Translations under genes and position numbers: made by a program
Notes under the pieces: model-generated
Databases searched by the model: none
What the model saw: the letters and a program-made list of their open reading frames with translations, nothing else
What the model was told of the DNA's origin: nothing
NCBI RefSeq assembly: GCF_021728535.1
Contig: NZ_JAKKDU010000011.1
Span: forward strand, 1-64,000
Direction: 5' to 3'
Length of the DNA stretch: 64,000 nt
DNA from: Wocania arenilitoris
GTDB lineage: Bacteria > Bacteroidota > Bacteroidia > Flavobacteriales > Flavobacteriaceae
Shown: piece by piece, positions 17,721 through 27,076 of the stretch
Layout: every line of letters starts with the position of its first letter
Position numbering within the stretch: position 1 is the stretch's first letter

Positions 17721-18638
17721 TTAATCCTGCACAATCACATCTTTTACATCATCTTTTCCAAACTCTGGCTGAATATTTACATGATTAATATCGTATTTAC
17801 TAAATAATAAAGCTTCAATATCTTGTAAAATAGTATCAAATTGAGATAAGGTTATATCTTCATTAAAATCTATATGGGCTTCTAAATGAATTTCTTCTTC
17901 ATTTAACTGCCAAATATGAACATGGTGCACATTTTTAATACTATTAAAAGCATTAATTTCTTCAACAATTTTATTTATAGGTGTAGATTCTGGAGTAAAC
18001 AACATGAGTACTTTGGTTGAGTTTTTTAACAGATCAAAACCCATCCAAATTAAATATAAAGCTATTATAAAAGTAAGTACACTATCTACCCAATATAATT
18101 GATAATACTTCATTAATAAACCGCCTATTAATACCGCAATACTCGCCATCATATCTGTTAATAAATGCAGATATGCACTTTTCATATTCATATTAGCTTC
18201 AGAGTCTTTTTTTAATAAAAGCACACTAAAACCATTACCTAAAATAGCTATAACAGATAACCATATTACTAAATTAGATTCTATTTCTTGTGGATTCTGA
18301 AAGCGCTCAACAGCTTCAATAATTAATAAAACAGCAACAATCATTAAAGTAGCGGCATTTATAAAAGCTGCTAATATTTCGGCACGTTTATAACCAAATG
18401 TTTTTTGAAATGATGCTTTACGTTTAGAAAGTTTTTCTGCTATATAGCTTATAATTAAAGATACAACATCGCTAAAATTATGCAATGCGTCACTTAAAAG
18501 CGCTAAACTACCAGATATTAAGCCACCAATAACTTGCGCAACAGTAATAACAATATTTAATAGAATAGATATAAAAAGATTTCTGCCTTTTAAATCGGTA
18601 TGAGAATGTGAGTGATTATGAGAGTGGTTATGACTCAT
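17721..18638 (-). CDS. Cation diffusion facilitator (zinc-type, CzcD/ZitB-like)
   Basis: The 305-residue inner-membrane protein begins with a His-rich segment (MSHNHSHNHSHSHTD) and has six transmembrane helices. The metal-site motifs are LLSDALHNFSDV in helix 2 and HLLTDMMAS in helix 5, matching the HxxxD sites of zinc-transporting CDFs. The C-terminal cytoplasmic domain (VHHVHIWQLNEEEIHLEAHI) is the dimer/metal-sensing part. It exports Zn2+ or a similar ion in exchange for protons. It starts immediately after the rpiB stop codon (TAA then ATG) and so is cotranslated with it. Confidence 0.92.
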   Translation of the reverse strand: MSHNHSHNHSHSHTDLKGRNLFISILLNIVITVAQVIGGLISGSLALLSDALHNFSDVVSLIISYIAEKLSKRKASFQKTFGYKRAEILAAFINAATLMIVAVLLIIEAVERFQNPQEIESNLVIWLSVIAILGNGFSVLLLKKDSEANMNMKSAYLHLLTDMMASIAVLIGGLLMKYYQLYWVDSVLTFIIALYLIWMGFDLLKNSTKVLMLFTPESTPINKIVEEINAFNSIKNVHHVHIWQLNEEEIHLEAHIDFNEDITLSQFDTILQDIEALLFSKYDINHVNIQPEFGKDDVKDVIVQD

Positions 18639-19073
18639 TTAGCATGATAAAGGAATTTTATTCACTCTATTTTGGTGCCTTCCGCCTTCAAAATCCGTAT
18701 TTAAAAACGTATCAACCATTTCAATAGCTTGGTGTATTGCTGTAAATCGTGCTGGAATACATAATATGTTAGCATTATTATGTTGCCTAATTAAACTAAC
18801 AATTTCTTTGTTCCAACATAAACCCGCTCTAATATTTTGATGCTTGTTAGCCGTCATAGCTACACCATTTGCACTACCGCAAATTAAAATACCAAAATCT
18901 GATTCTTTATTTTCAACAGCTTCAGCAACAGGATGCACAAAATCTGGATAATCTACACTATCATTAGCATCAGTACCAAAGTTTTTCACTTTAATTCCTT
19001 TAGATTCTAAATGCTCTTTTATAGCAAATTTATAATCTGTTCCTGCGTGATCGTTACCTATTGAAATTGTCAT
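18639..19073 (-). CDS. rpiB: Ribose-5-phosphate isomerase B
   Basis: The 144-residue enzyme interconverts ribose-5-phosphate and ribulose-5-phosphate in the pentose phosphate pathway. SIGNDHAGTDYKFAIKEHL at the N terminus, GILICGSANGVAMTANKH with the catalytic Cys, and NILCIPARFT are RpiB hallmarks. It is the first gene of a two-gene unit with the CDF pump and lies divergent to rnr across a 0.6 kb AT-rich gap. Confidence 0.94.
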   Translation of the reverse strand: MTISIGNDHAGTDYKFAIKEHLESKGIKVKNFGTDANDSVDYPDFVHPVAEAVENKESDFGILICGSANGVAMTANKHQNIRAGLCWNKEIVSLIRQHNNANILCIPARFTAIHQAIEMVDTFLNTDFEGGRHQNRVNKIPLSC

Positions 19074-19684
19074 TTTTTATATATTAGTTAGTTATAATAC
19101 AAAGGTAATAATTATAATAGTTGTCAATTAATATATTCATTACTTGTTAATAACTGTTTATTAGTTTATAAAACTAAAATTAGGAGAATTCGTTTATTTT
19201 TTCAATCCATAACATTAAAGAAACATCCAAATAAGTTAATGTAAATTTTTTGTAAAGTTATTAGCACTAAAATGTATATTTATAAAACAAATACTAAATA
19301 TTTTTATTAAATATAACTTGTTAAGTAAGATATAAACAGTTGTGAATAGAAAAATAAAACCATCTAAATTTTAGATAGTTATCGTTTAAATAACTGTTAA
19401 CTTTATATCAATAATATTTAATAAAACACATATCAAAATAAACCTTAAAAAAGTTATACCACATATTAACATACTATAATAACCATTATTTATTTTTTTA
19501 AATTTATAAAAGAAAATTATTATATAATATATAATGTGGATAACTATATTTAAAGTTAAAAAATTGGTATTAAAATTATAAACCCTAACTTTGTAAAAAT
19601 AAATAGCAATTTCTTCACCTGTACAATGCTATTAAATAACATAATTTCCTATACCTTAGGAATTGAAAATGATTACAAAATTAA
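19074..19684. other. AT-rich 611-bp gap with DnaA box, candidate replication origin
   Basis: This gap between divergent rpiB and rnr has no ORF of note and is extremely AT-rich, with several stretches of 30 or more bases that lack any G. A perfect DnaA box (TGTGGATAA, reverse of TTATCCACA) lies at 19535-19543 beside a pure A/T tract (19501-19534). Weaker relatives occur at about 19155 (TGTTAATAA) and 19350 (TGTGAATAG). These are hallmarks of oriC. A large regulatory region is the alternative. No dnaA is near, but in Bacteroidota dnaA and oriC are often apart. Confidence 0.35.
19564..19593 (+). promoter_or_regulatory. Strong Bacteroidota promoter for rnr
   Basis: TTG at 19564-19566 is followed after 19 nt by TAACTTTG (19586-19593), an exact TAnnTTTG box. 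Transcription should start near 19600, giving a leader of about 85 nt before rnr. Confidence 0.65.
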
Positions 19685-21919
19685 ATGAGTAAAAAAAGAA
19701 AAGGGAAGTCCAGAGAAAAAGGGATTTCCAACCTTACAAATACAATCTTAAGTATATTAAAAAAAGAAAGAAACCAAAGTTTTAATTATAAACAAATAGC
19801 TGCAAAACTAGGTGTGAATGATGCTAGTAGCCGAAATCAAATTATAAAAACTTTAACTAAACTAGCAGCAAAACAAGAGATACAACAAGTAGAACGTGGT
19901 AAGTTTAAAGCTATTGTAAATACTGAATACCATACAGGTATTTTAGATTTAGCAGCTAAAGGAAATGGGTATATTATTTGTGATGATTTTGAAGATGATG
20001 TGTTTATAGCATCAAATAATATAAACAAAGCTTTAGATGGCGACGAAGTAGAATTTTACGCCTATAAACGCAGGAAGCGAGGTAAATTAGAAGGCGAAAT
20101 TACTAATATTATTAAACGCGCTAAATCTGAATATGTTGGTGTTATACAAATTCAAAAAAACAGTAATTATGCTTTTGTAATACCTGATAGTACTAAAATG
20201 TATAAAGATATTTTTGTACCTATTAATAAAACAATGAAAGCCGAAGATGGTGATAAAGTTTTAGTAAAACTTGAAGATTGGCCAGAAAATGCAGATTCTC
20301 CATATGGTAAAGTTGAAAAGATTTTAGGAAAACCAGGAGAACACAATACAGAAATTCATTCCATTTTAGCTGAGTACGGATTACCACACGAATTCCCTAA
20401 TGAAGTTGAAGCATTTGCAAATAAATTAGATACCTCTATAACAGAAAAAGAAATTGCAAAACGCAGAGATATGCGTAAAGATTTAACGTTTACTATAGAT
20501 CCTAAAGACGCAAAAGATTTTGATGATGCCTTATCTTTTAAAATTTTAGAAAATGGTTTATATGAAATAGGAATTCATATTGCAGATGTATCGCATTATT
20601 TACAAGAAGGAACCATTTTAGATGAAGAAGCTTACGAGCGCGCAACATCGGTTTATTTAGTAGATAGGGTAGTTCCTATGCTTCCAGAAGTATTATCAAA
20701 CAATGCTTGTTCATTACGTCCGCATGAAGAGAAATATACCTTTTCTGCAGTCTTTCAAATGAATGATAAAGCAGAAATTAAAAACCAATGGTTCGGTAGA
20801 ACCGTAACGTATAGTGATGCACGTTATGCTTATGAAGAAGCGCAAGCAATAATCGAAAATAATATTGCGGTGACTGAGGATATCGAAGTTATAAGTATTA
20901 ATACTACAATACCACAAGAAATATCCCTTACTGGGAAAGCATACAACACCACACCAGATTTAGCAAAAGCAATTATAACTTTAGATAAACTAGCTAAAAT
21001 TATGAGAAACAAACGTATGCGTGATGGTGCTATTTCTTTTGATAAAGTTGAAGTAAAATTTAATTTAGATAAAGATAATAATCCTGAAGGTGTTTTTTTT
21101 AAAACTAGTAAAGATGCTAATAAATTAATTGAAGAATTTATGTTGTTAGCTAATAGAAAAGTATCTGAATTTATAGGAAAACAAAGTCCTAAAAAAACAT
21201 TTGTGTATCGTGTACATGATGAACCAGATGATAGTAAGTTAGCGGCATTACAAAATGTAGTAAGTCGTTTTGGGTATAAACTTAATTTTAAAGACAGAAA
21301 GAGCACCACAGCTTCTTTAAACAACTTATTAAAGGAAGTTAATGGTAAAAAGGAACAAAATTTAGTAGACACGCTTACAATAAGAAGTATGAGTAAAGCA
21401 GAATACACCACACAAAATATTGGGCACTACGGTTTAGCATTTGACTATTACAGTCATTTTACATCACCTATCCGACGTTATCCTGATGTTATGGCACATC
21501 GTTTATTACAACATTATTTAGATGGTGGAAAATCTGTTAATGAAAATAATTACGAAGAAAAATGTAAGCATTCCAGTAATATGGAATATTTAGCCACTAA
21601 AGCAGAACGAGATTCTATAAAATACATGCAAATTCGTTTTATGGAAGACCATAAAGATCAAGAATTTGTTGGCGTAATATCAGGTGTTACAGATTGGGGA
21701 ATTTATGTGGAAATTATATCTAATAAATGCGAAGGTATGGTAAGTGTTCGTGATATGAAAGACGATCATTATGCTTTCGATCAAGACCAATACGCTATGG
21801 TTGGCAGAAATACTAAAAACATGTATCGACTAGGAGACGAAGTAGTTGTAAAGGTTAAAAACACAGATTTAGTTAAAAAACATCTTGATTTTAATTTGAT
21901 AGGAAAAGCAGAAAATTAA
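19685..21919 (+). CDS. rnr: Ribonuclease R
   Basis: The 744-residue 3'-5' exoribonuclease degrades structured RNA. Domains run in order: a helix-turn-helix-like N-terminal domain (~20-75), cold-shock OB domains (~80-235), the RNB catalytic domain (~265-590) with the acidic motif DPKDAKDFDDALSF, and an S1 domain (~640-725, EFVGVISGVTDWGIYVEI). HFTSPIRRYPDVMAHRLL is the RNB signature. The lysine-rich start MSKKRKGKSREKG is usual. The S1 domain is complete and the length is normal. The IS element lies 40 bp downstream and does not damage it. Confidence 0.96.
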   Translation: MSKKRKGKSREKGISNLTNTILSILKKERNQSFNYKQIAAKLGVNDASSRNQIIKTLTKLAAKQEIQQVERGKFKAIVNTEYHTGILDLAAKGNGYIICDDFEDDVFIASNNINKALDGDEVEFYAYKRRKRGKLEGEITNIIKRAKSEYVGVIQIQKNSNYAFVIPDSTKMYKDIFVPINKTMKAEDGDKVLVKLEDWPENADSPYGKVEKILGKPGEHNTEIHSILAEYGLPHEFPNEVEAFANKLDTSITEKEIAKRRDMRKDLTFTIDPKDAKDFDDALSFKILENGLYEIGIHIADVSHYLQEGTILDEEAYERATSVYLVDRVVPMLPEVLSNNACSLRPHEEKYTFSAVFQMNDKAEIKNQWFGRTVTYSDARYAYEEAQAIIENNIAVTEDIEVISINTTIPQEISLTGKAYNTTPDLAKAIITLDKLAKIMRNKRMRDGAISFDKVEVKFNLDKDNNPEGVFFKTSKDANKLIEEFMLLANRKVSEFIGKQSPKKTFVYRVHDEPDDSKLAALQNVVSRFGYKLNFKDRKSTTASLNNLLKEVNGKKEQNLVDTLTIRSMSKAEYTTQNIGHYGLAFDYYSHFTSPIRRYPDVMAHRLLQHYLDGGKSVNENNYEEKCKHSSNMEYLATKAERDSIKYMQIRFMEDHKDQEFVGVISGVTDWGIYVEIISNKCEGMVSVRDMKDDHYAFDQDQYAMVGRNTKNMYRLGDEVVVKVKNTDLVKKHLDFNLIGKAEN

Positions 21920-21960
21920 TAAAAAAAAGTGTTTCTAAATTACTTTAATCATTAGAATTC

Positions 21961-21978
21961 CCCGATGCTTGCGTCGGG
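21961..21978. repeat. Left-end hairpin of the IS200-like element
   Basis: CCCGA pairs with TCGGG around TGCTTGCG. It is the probable TnpA recognition hairpin, 30 bp before tnpA. Confidence 0.65.
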
Positions 21979-22008
21979 TGTAGCGTAAAGATATGTAATT
22001 TTGGCATT

Positions 22009-22455
22009 ATGAGTGAGCATATTCATAAGAGTCATAATAAAAGTTTGTTCTTATATCATTTGGTTTGTCCGATAAAATATAGGAGAAAAGTTTTGACAGC
22101 AGAAGTTTCACAAACGTTGCGTAATATATGTTTAGAAATATCGGCGCGTTATGAGGTACATTTTTTAGAAATAGGTTGTGATGAGGACCACGTTCATTTT
22201 TTGATTCAAAGTGTTCCTATGATGTCTGCAAAGAAAATATCAAACACGATTAAGAGTTTGATAGCTAGAGAAATTTTCAGATTACATCCAGAAATAAAGA
22301 GGTTTTTATGGGGTGGAAAATTTTGGACAAGTGGTTATTATATTAACACAGTTGGTCAATATGCAAATGAAGAAGTTATTAAGAAATATGTTCAAGGACA
22401 AGGAAATAGTCAGAGTTATGAAAAAATACATACTTCACAGTTGAAGTTATTTTGA
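22009..22455 (+). CDS. tnpA: IS200/IS605 family TnpA (Y1 HUH transposase)
   Basis: The 148-residue transposase nicks and rejoins single-stranded DNA. The HUH metal motif is in CDEDHVHFLIQS. The catalytic tyrosine is probably in GQYANEEVIKKYVQGQG. HLVCPIKYRRKVL and FLWGGKFWTSGYYINTVG are conserved family segments. The protein is full length and intact. A TAATTTTG box (exact TAnnTTTG) at 21996-22003 lies only 6 bp before the ATG, which would give an almost leaderless message if used. Confidence 0.93.
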   Translation: MSEHIHKSHNKSLFLYHLVCPIKYRRKVLTAEVSQTLRNICLEISARYEVHFLEIGCDEDHVHFLIQSVPMMSAKKISNTIKSLIAREIFRLHPEIKRFLWGGKFWTSGYYINTVGQYANEEVIKKYVQGQGNSQSYEKIHTSQLKLF

Positions 22456-22480
22456 TACCTCGCATGCTTGCGTCGAGGTA
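22456..22480. repeat. Right-end hairpin of the IS200-like element
   Basis: TACCTCG pairs with CGAGGTA around an 11-nt loop that contains ATGCTTGCG, matching the left end. It starts 1 bp after the tnpA stop. Confidence 0.65.
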
Positions 22481-22487
22481 GTTCATT

Positions 22488-24329
22488 TTATCCTTTATTA
22501 TTTTCTTTATTAACATCTGCCATCATTTCCGCAGGATCAATTTGAACAGATTTTACATTTTTAGATGTTTTAAAAGTGTAGGTTGGATAAGCCCAAGCCC
22601 AGTCTTTAATTGTAGTTGCATTTGTTAGTTTTTCGCCACGCATCATTTGTAACGGGATATAAAAATCTTCTGTACTACCATCTGTATATGTTACTGTTAA
22701 ATCTATAGGCATTGGCATTAAACCAATGCGTTCTAAAGTTATCGTGTTTTCTTCAACAGATTTTATGCTATAATCAATAGTATTTGTAGTTTGTGCAAAA
22801 TCAATATAATACCAATCTAACTCTAAACCAGATATTTTTTCGGCTGTTCTTATAATATCAAACGGCTTTGGGTGTTTAAAAGCAAAATCGTTAAAATACT
22901 TTTTAATGGTTTGTTTTAAATTTTCTTCGCCTATAATATATCCTAATTGAGCTAAAAACACCTCGCCTTTACTGTAAGCAGAAATACTGTAAGCTCTATT
23001 ATAATTATAACGATCGGCATGTGTGGTTAGTGGTTGCTCTTTGCTACTATTCGCCAAATAAACATAGGCTTTATATGCGTTTTCAAAAGGATTCGCTTTA
23101 TTTTTATTTAAAATATCATTTAAGGCTTTATCTTCAATATAACTAGTAAACCCTTCGTCCATCCACTCGTGTTTGGCTTCGTTTGTAGCTAATAGAAACT
23201 GAAACCATGAATGTGCCATTTCGTGTGCTGTTACACCAAGCAAACCGTTAAATTTACCACTACCAACAATTAATGTGCACATACCATATTCCATACCACC
23301 ATCTCCCCCTTGAATGATAGAATATTGCTTGTAGGGATAGTTACCAATATGAGTGCTAAAATAGTGCATTAATTCAATCGATTTTGGCTGTAGTTTTTTC
23401 CAATTTTTTAGTTTTTCTTTTGACATAGTGCTTTTATAAAAGAAATGAAGCTTAGGACCATTAGGAACTTGCACAGTATCATGAATATAATCTGGATCGG
23501 CAGCCCAAGTAAAATCGTGAACATTTGGTGCTTTAAAATGCCATGTGAGTTTATTAGTATCAGGTCTGTTTACTATTGCTGTTTCGTAGCCATAACCTAT
23601 TTGGTTTGGGTTTTGTAAATAACCTGTACCACCAACAATATAGTTTTTATCAATAGTAAGCTTTACATCAAAGTCTCCCCAAACACCATAAAATTCTCTG
23701 GCAATGTATGGGTCTGCATGCCAACCTTCAAAATCGTATTCTGCCAATTTAGGGTACCATTGCGCCATAGATAATGCCACACCTTCTTTATTATGTCGCC
23801 CAGAACGACGAATTTGCACGGGCACTTGGGCATCAAAAAGCATATCAAACGAAACCTTTTCTCCTGGTTGAATAGGTTTTGCTAAATCAACCTCTAAAAC
23901 AGTACCAACGGTTTTGTACTTGGTATTAACTCCGTTTTGTTTTAAAGCATTAACTTTAATATAACCAATTTCATTAGGTTTTAATTTACTAATTCTGTCG
24001 CCTACACGACCATCAGGATCTGCAATGGTTCTAGACCTAACATCCATTTCACTACCTGGTTGAAAAGCATTAAAATATAAATGGTAGTAAACCCTGTTTA
24101 ACACATCTGGAGAGTTGTTTGTATATATTAATTGCTGTTTTCCTTTATACTGATAGGTGTTTACATCCATATCAATTTCCATTTTATAATTTACATGTTG
24201 TTGCCAATATCCAGAATTTTGAGTTGATGGAGGCGAAGGCGAAGTTGGTGCTTGCGCAACAATAATATTTTTTTGGCTATTACAAGAGAGTATTAGTAGA
24301 AAACAGAAAAAAGGGAGCATTAATTTCAT
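22488..24329 (-). CDS. M1 family metallopeptidase lipoprotein
   Basis: The 613-residue protein has a lipoprotein signal (CFLLILSCNSQ, Cys16). An N-terminal aminopeptidase-N-like beta domain follows, then the M1 catalytic domain with GGMEYGMCTLI (the GxMEN-like exopeptidase motif) and HEMAHSWFQ...HEWMDEGFTSY (two zinc His and the distal Glu). It is anchored on the periplasmic face or cell surface and cleaves N-terminal residues of peptides. The usual C-terminal helical ERAP-like domain is short. The right end of the IS element lies 8 bp past its stop. Confidence 0.9.
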   Translation of the reverse strand: MKLMLPFFCFLLILSCNSQKNIIVAQAPTSPSPPSTQNSGYWQQHVNYKMEIDMDVNTYQYKGKQQLIYTNNSPDVLNRVYYHLYFNAFQPGSEMDVRSRTIADPDGRVGDRISKLKPNEIGYIKVNALKQNGVNTKYKTVGTVLEVDLAKPIQPGEKVSFDMLFDAQVPVQIRRSGRHNKEGVALSMAQWYPKLAEYDFEGWHADPYIAREFYGVWGDFDVKLTIDKNYIVGGTGYLQNPNQIGYGYETAIVNRPDTNKLTWHFKAPNVHDFTWAADPDYIHDTVQVPNGPKLHFFYKSTMSKEKLKNWKKLQPKSIELMHYFSTHIGNYPYKQYSIIQGGDGGMEYGMCTLIVGSGKFNGLLGVTAHEMAHSWFQFLLATNEAKHEWMDEGFTSYIEDKALNDILNKNKANPFENAYKAYVYLANSSKEQPLTTHADRYNYNRAYSISAYSKGEVFLAQLGYIIGEENLKQTIKKYFNDFAFKHPKPFDIIRTAEKISGLELDWYYIDFAQTTNTIDYSIKSVEENTITLERIGLMPMPIDLTVTYTDGSTEDFYIPLQMMRGEKLTNATTIKDWAWAYPTYTFKTSKNVKSVQIDPAEMMADVNKENNKG

Positions 24330-24380
24330 AATATATTATTTTTAGCTGAATAACATTTTTAATTTGAAGTAAATAATAAT

Positions 24381-24518
24381 AAAAAGCCTCTCTTAAAAGT
24401 CATTATCATTCAATTTGTCAAGTTAAGCTTATCGAAACTTATATTGATTATGAGTATGTTAAAATATTTCGACAGGCTCAATATAACATAAAATTCACTT
24501 TTAAGGGAGCTTCTTTTT
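24381..24518. repeat. Imperfect long inverted repeat with TTCGACAGGCTCA core
   Basis: The left arm at 24381-24400 (AAAAAG...CTTAAAAGT) and the right arm at 24497-24518 (ACTTTTAAGGGAGC...) pair with small gaps. Between them lie CTTATCGAAACTT and ATTTCGACAGGCTCA, fragments of a repeat type widespread in this family. The right arm with its T-run on the minus side could also end the S8 peptidase transcript. Confidence 0.5.
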
Positions 24519-24532
24519 ATTAATGCTATGTT

Positions 24533-26134
24533 TTACATTTTTGATGCCATAATTAATGCGTTGTATGCATTAACAGCTTTACCAGACGACGTTAAATCTG
24601 CAAAAGGTTTAACATTATTAGTATCTCCACCTACAACAACTTTAGTTTTAATTGCAAGACCAGAATCCATAAGGATTTGTTTTACCTGAGCGGCACTTAA
24701 TTTTGGGTAATAAGAACGAATTAAAGCTGCAACACCAGCAACAGCAGGAGCAGCCATAGAGGTGCCTCCTTTAGTATCATATTCATTTTCTGGTGTTGTA
24801 GAATAGACTTTAGCTCCAGGAGCAAAAACATCTACATTTTTTTTACCATAATTAGAAAAACTAGCTATTACACCCGATCCGTATTTAGGTGTTAAAGCAC
24901 CAACTCTAATATAAGTATTTGATACCTCAGCACCACCATTGTTATCATCTGGGAAGTTAGAGTGTACATCAACATCTTTACTATCATTTCCTGCCGCATG
25001 AACAAAAAGCACATCATTTTTCCCTGCATATGCTATAGCGTCTCTAACCCAGTCGCTATGCGGAGAATAGCTTTTACCAAAGCTCCCGTTTATGATTTTC
25101 GCGCCATTATCTACAGCATAACGTATTGCTAAAGCAATATCTTTATCGTATTCATCACCATTAGGTACTGCACGAATACTCATTATTTTTACATTATTAG
25201 CTACGCCATTTACGCCTTTACCATTGTTTCTTTCGGCTGCTATAATGCCTGCTACATGTGTGCCGTGACTTTCGGTTTTTTTAACGGGTTTAACATTGCC
25301 ATTGCCGTAACCTAGATTATCGTTAAGATCGTCAGGGTTATCTCCTGTTTTACGTCCTTTTAAGTTTTTGTTAAGGTTATTGTTTAAACGCTCGTTAATT
25401 TGAGCTAAACCATCATTTAATTCTTTTATAAAATCGTCTACAGATTCCATGTCTAGACTATACACATACTTAACTATTGATACATATTGTTGTAGTGTTT
25501 GGTCTTCTGTTTTAATAGCATTAACATCGGCTTTTGTATATTTTGTTTTATTTAAATGCTTTTTTATGCCCTCGTCTGCTACTTTAACTTGTTGCGATGT
25601 TTGCTCGTAATTATTTTTATAACTAGTATATTTTTGATATTCGGTATCGTATTCGGTCTGGGCTCTACTATAATCAGGGTTACTGGTATCTCCACTAGCA
25701 AGTATACGTACAAATTCTAATTGCTCATCATAACCGTCTCCTAAAAAATTCCAACCATGTACATCGTCAACATATCCGTTTTTATCATCGTCTTTTCCGT
25801 TATTAGGAATTTCTTTTGGGTTGGTCCAAACGATACCGTTTAAATCTTCGTGGTCAATATCAATTCCAGAGTCTATAACAGCTACAATTACAGATTTTCC
25901 TTTTTTGTTTTTAATAATTTCAGCGTAAGCTTTATCTACACTCATTCCAGGTATGGTGTCTTTTATTAAATCTAAATGCCCCCAATTTTGTTTTTCATAT
26001 TCTGTAAGCTCAGAAACTTTTAAAGGAATAGTATCAATGTTTTCTACAGGTGTTGATAAAATATCGGCAGTACCACAGCCGTAAAAAATTGAAACTATAA
26101 AAGCTGATAATATGAATGATTTTTTTATGTCCAT
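24533..26134 (-). CDS. S8 subtilisin-like serine protease lipoprotein with inserted domain
   Basis: The protein of 533 residues has a lipoprotein signal (SIFYGCG, Cys20). The catalytic triad is complete: Asp88 in VIVAVIDSGIDID, His290 in ESHGTHVAGI, and Ser in GGTSMAAPAVAGVAAL near residue 475. About 200 residues separate Asp and His instead of the usual 30-40. The insert (~130-285) is rich in charged helical repeats (YKNNYEQTSQQVKVADEGI) and looks like a coiled-coil domain. It probably degrades proteins at the cell surface. It is followed 3' by the inverted repeat noted above. Confidence 0.9.
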   Translation of the reverse strand: MDIKKSFILSAFIVSIFYGCGTADILSTPVENIDTIPLKVSELTEYEKQNWGHLDLIKDTIPGMSVDKAYAEIIKNKKGKSVIVAVIDSGIDIDHEDLNGIVWTNPKEIPNNGKDDDKNGYVDDVHGWNFLGDGYDEQLEFVRILASGDTSNPDYSRAQTEYDTEYQKYTSYKNNYEQTSQQVKVADEGIKKHLNKTKYTKADVNAIKTEDQTLQQYVSIVKYVYSLDMESVDDFIKELNDGLAQINERLNNNLNKNLKGRKTGDNPDDLNDNLGYGNGNVKPVKKTESHGTHVAGIIAAERNNGKGVNGVANNVKIMSIRAVPNGDEYDKDIALAIRYAVDNGAKIINGSFGKSYSPHSDWVRDAIAYAGKNDVLFVHAAGNDSKDVDVHSNFPDDNNGGAEVSNTYIRVGALTPKYGSGVIASFSNYGKKNVDVFAPGAKVYSTTPENEYDTKGGTSMAAPAVAGVAALIRSYYPKLSAAQVKQILMDSGLAIKTKVVVGGDTNNVKPFADLTSSGKAVNAYNALIMASKM

Positions 26135-26152
26135 TTTTTAATAAATTAGTAG

Positions 26153-27013
26153 TTAATTAAATATATCTTTTGTTGATAAAACATTTGCTAAACGCACGCC
26201 TTTTTCGGTATGTTTTACGGTAATAATTTCGTTATGGGCGTCGTGCTCTAAAAACAGGTAATAATTATTATTTGCTGCAATATTAAGAAATTTTTCTTTT
26301 TCATCTAAAGTTAACAGTGGCCTAGTATCGAAACCCATTACATAAGGAATGGGTAAATGGCCAGCTGTTGGGAGTAAATCTGCCATAAAGCAAATGGTTT
26401 TACCTTTGTAGTTAATCATAGGAATCATTTGTTTTTCGGTATGTCCATTGGCAAAAAAAATATCGAATCCAAGCTCGGAGTTTTTAACTATATCCTCTTC
26501 AGGAAGTGCTATAAATTTTAATTGCCCGCTTTCTTCCATAGGTAAAATATTCTCTTTTAAAAACGATGCTTTTTCGCGTCTGTTGGGTTGGGTTGCCCAT
26601 TGCCAATGTTTTTTATTGCTCCAAAAATATGCATTTTTAAAAGCTGTTTCGTAACCCGTTTTATCGTTATTCCATGTAATGCTTCCTCCGCAATGATCAA
26701 AATGCAAATGCGTCATAAACACATCGGTAATATCATCGGGATGAAACCCGTGTTGTTTAAGCGAGTTATTTAAAGTATCATTTCCCCATGGGTGATAGTA
26801 GCCAAAAAACTTACTCGATTGCTTATCACCCATACCTGTATCTATTAAAACAAGGCGATTACCATCTTCAATAAGTAAACATCGCGCAGCAATATCAATC
26901 ATGTTATTAGCATTGGCAGGGTTGCTTCGTTGCCATAACGATTTAGGTACAACACCAAACATAGCACCACCATCTAATTTAAAATTTCCAGCACTTATTG
27001 GGTATAAATTCAT
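26153..27013 (-). CDS. MBL-fold metallohydrolase
   Basis: The 286-residue protein has the metallo-beta-lactamase zinc motif in MTHLHFDHCGG (residues ~107-117). Upstream NRLVLIDTGMGD and downstream FFANGHTEKQMIPM and FMADLLPT fit the fold's remaining ligands. There is no signal peptide, so it is cytoplasmic and not a lactamase by context. It is closest in style to lactonase/hydrolase-type members, but the substrate is unknown. It lies 18 bp upstream of the S8 gene on the same strand and may share its transcript. Confidence 0.85.
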   Translation of the reverse strand: MNLYPISAGNFKLDGGAMFGVVPKSLWQRSNPANANNMIDIAARCLLIEDGNRLVLIDTGMGDKQSSKFFGYYHPWGNDTLNNSLKQHGFHPDDITDVFMTHLHFDHCGGSITWNNDKTGYETAFKNAYFWSNKKHWQWATQPNRREKASFLKENILPMEESGQLKFIALPEEDIVKNSELGFDIFFANGHTEKQMIPMINYKGKTICFMADLLPTAGHLPIPYVMGFDTRPLLTLDEKEKFLNIAANNNYYLFLEHDAHNEIITVKHTEKGVRLANVLSTKDIFN

Positions 27014-27076
27014 AGCAATGTAAAATTAAGAAATCTATTATGAACCATCGAAAAGGTTAAGAATAAATTAAGAAAA

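Larger units (their letters stand above)
21958..22482 (+). mobile_element. IS200/IS605-family element with single tnpA
   Basis: A transposase gene is bounded by two hairpins that share the core ATGCTTGCGTCG: 21961-21978 on the left and 22456-22480 on the right. There are no inverted terminal repeats or target duplication, as expected for single-strand transposition by HUH/Y1 enzymes. There is no tnpB. The element sits neatly between rnr and the M1 peptidase gene and damages neither. The exact ends are uncertain by some tens of bases. Confidence 0.75.

Noticed and set aside
20714-21411. Two long minus-strand ORFs inside rnr
   Set aside because: They overlap conserved RNB domain sequence, have no domain match and no promoter; typical antisense ORFs of AT-rich genes.
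21996-22003. TAATTTTG before tnpA as a definite promoter
   Set aside because: It would give an almost leaderless message and the -33 element is 24 nt away; it may be chance in AT-rich DNA, so it is mentioned only in the gene entry.
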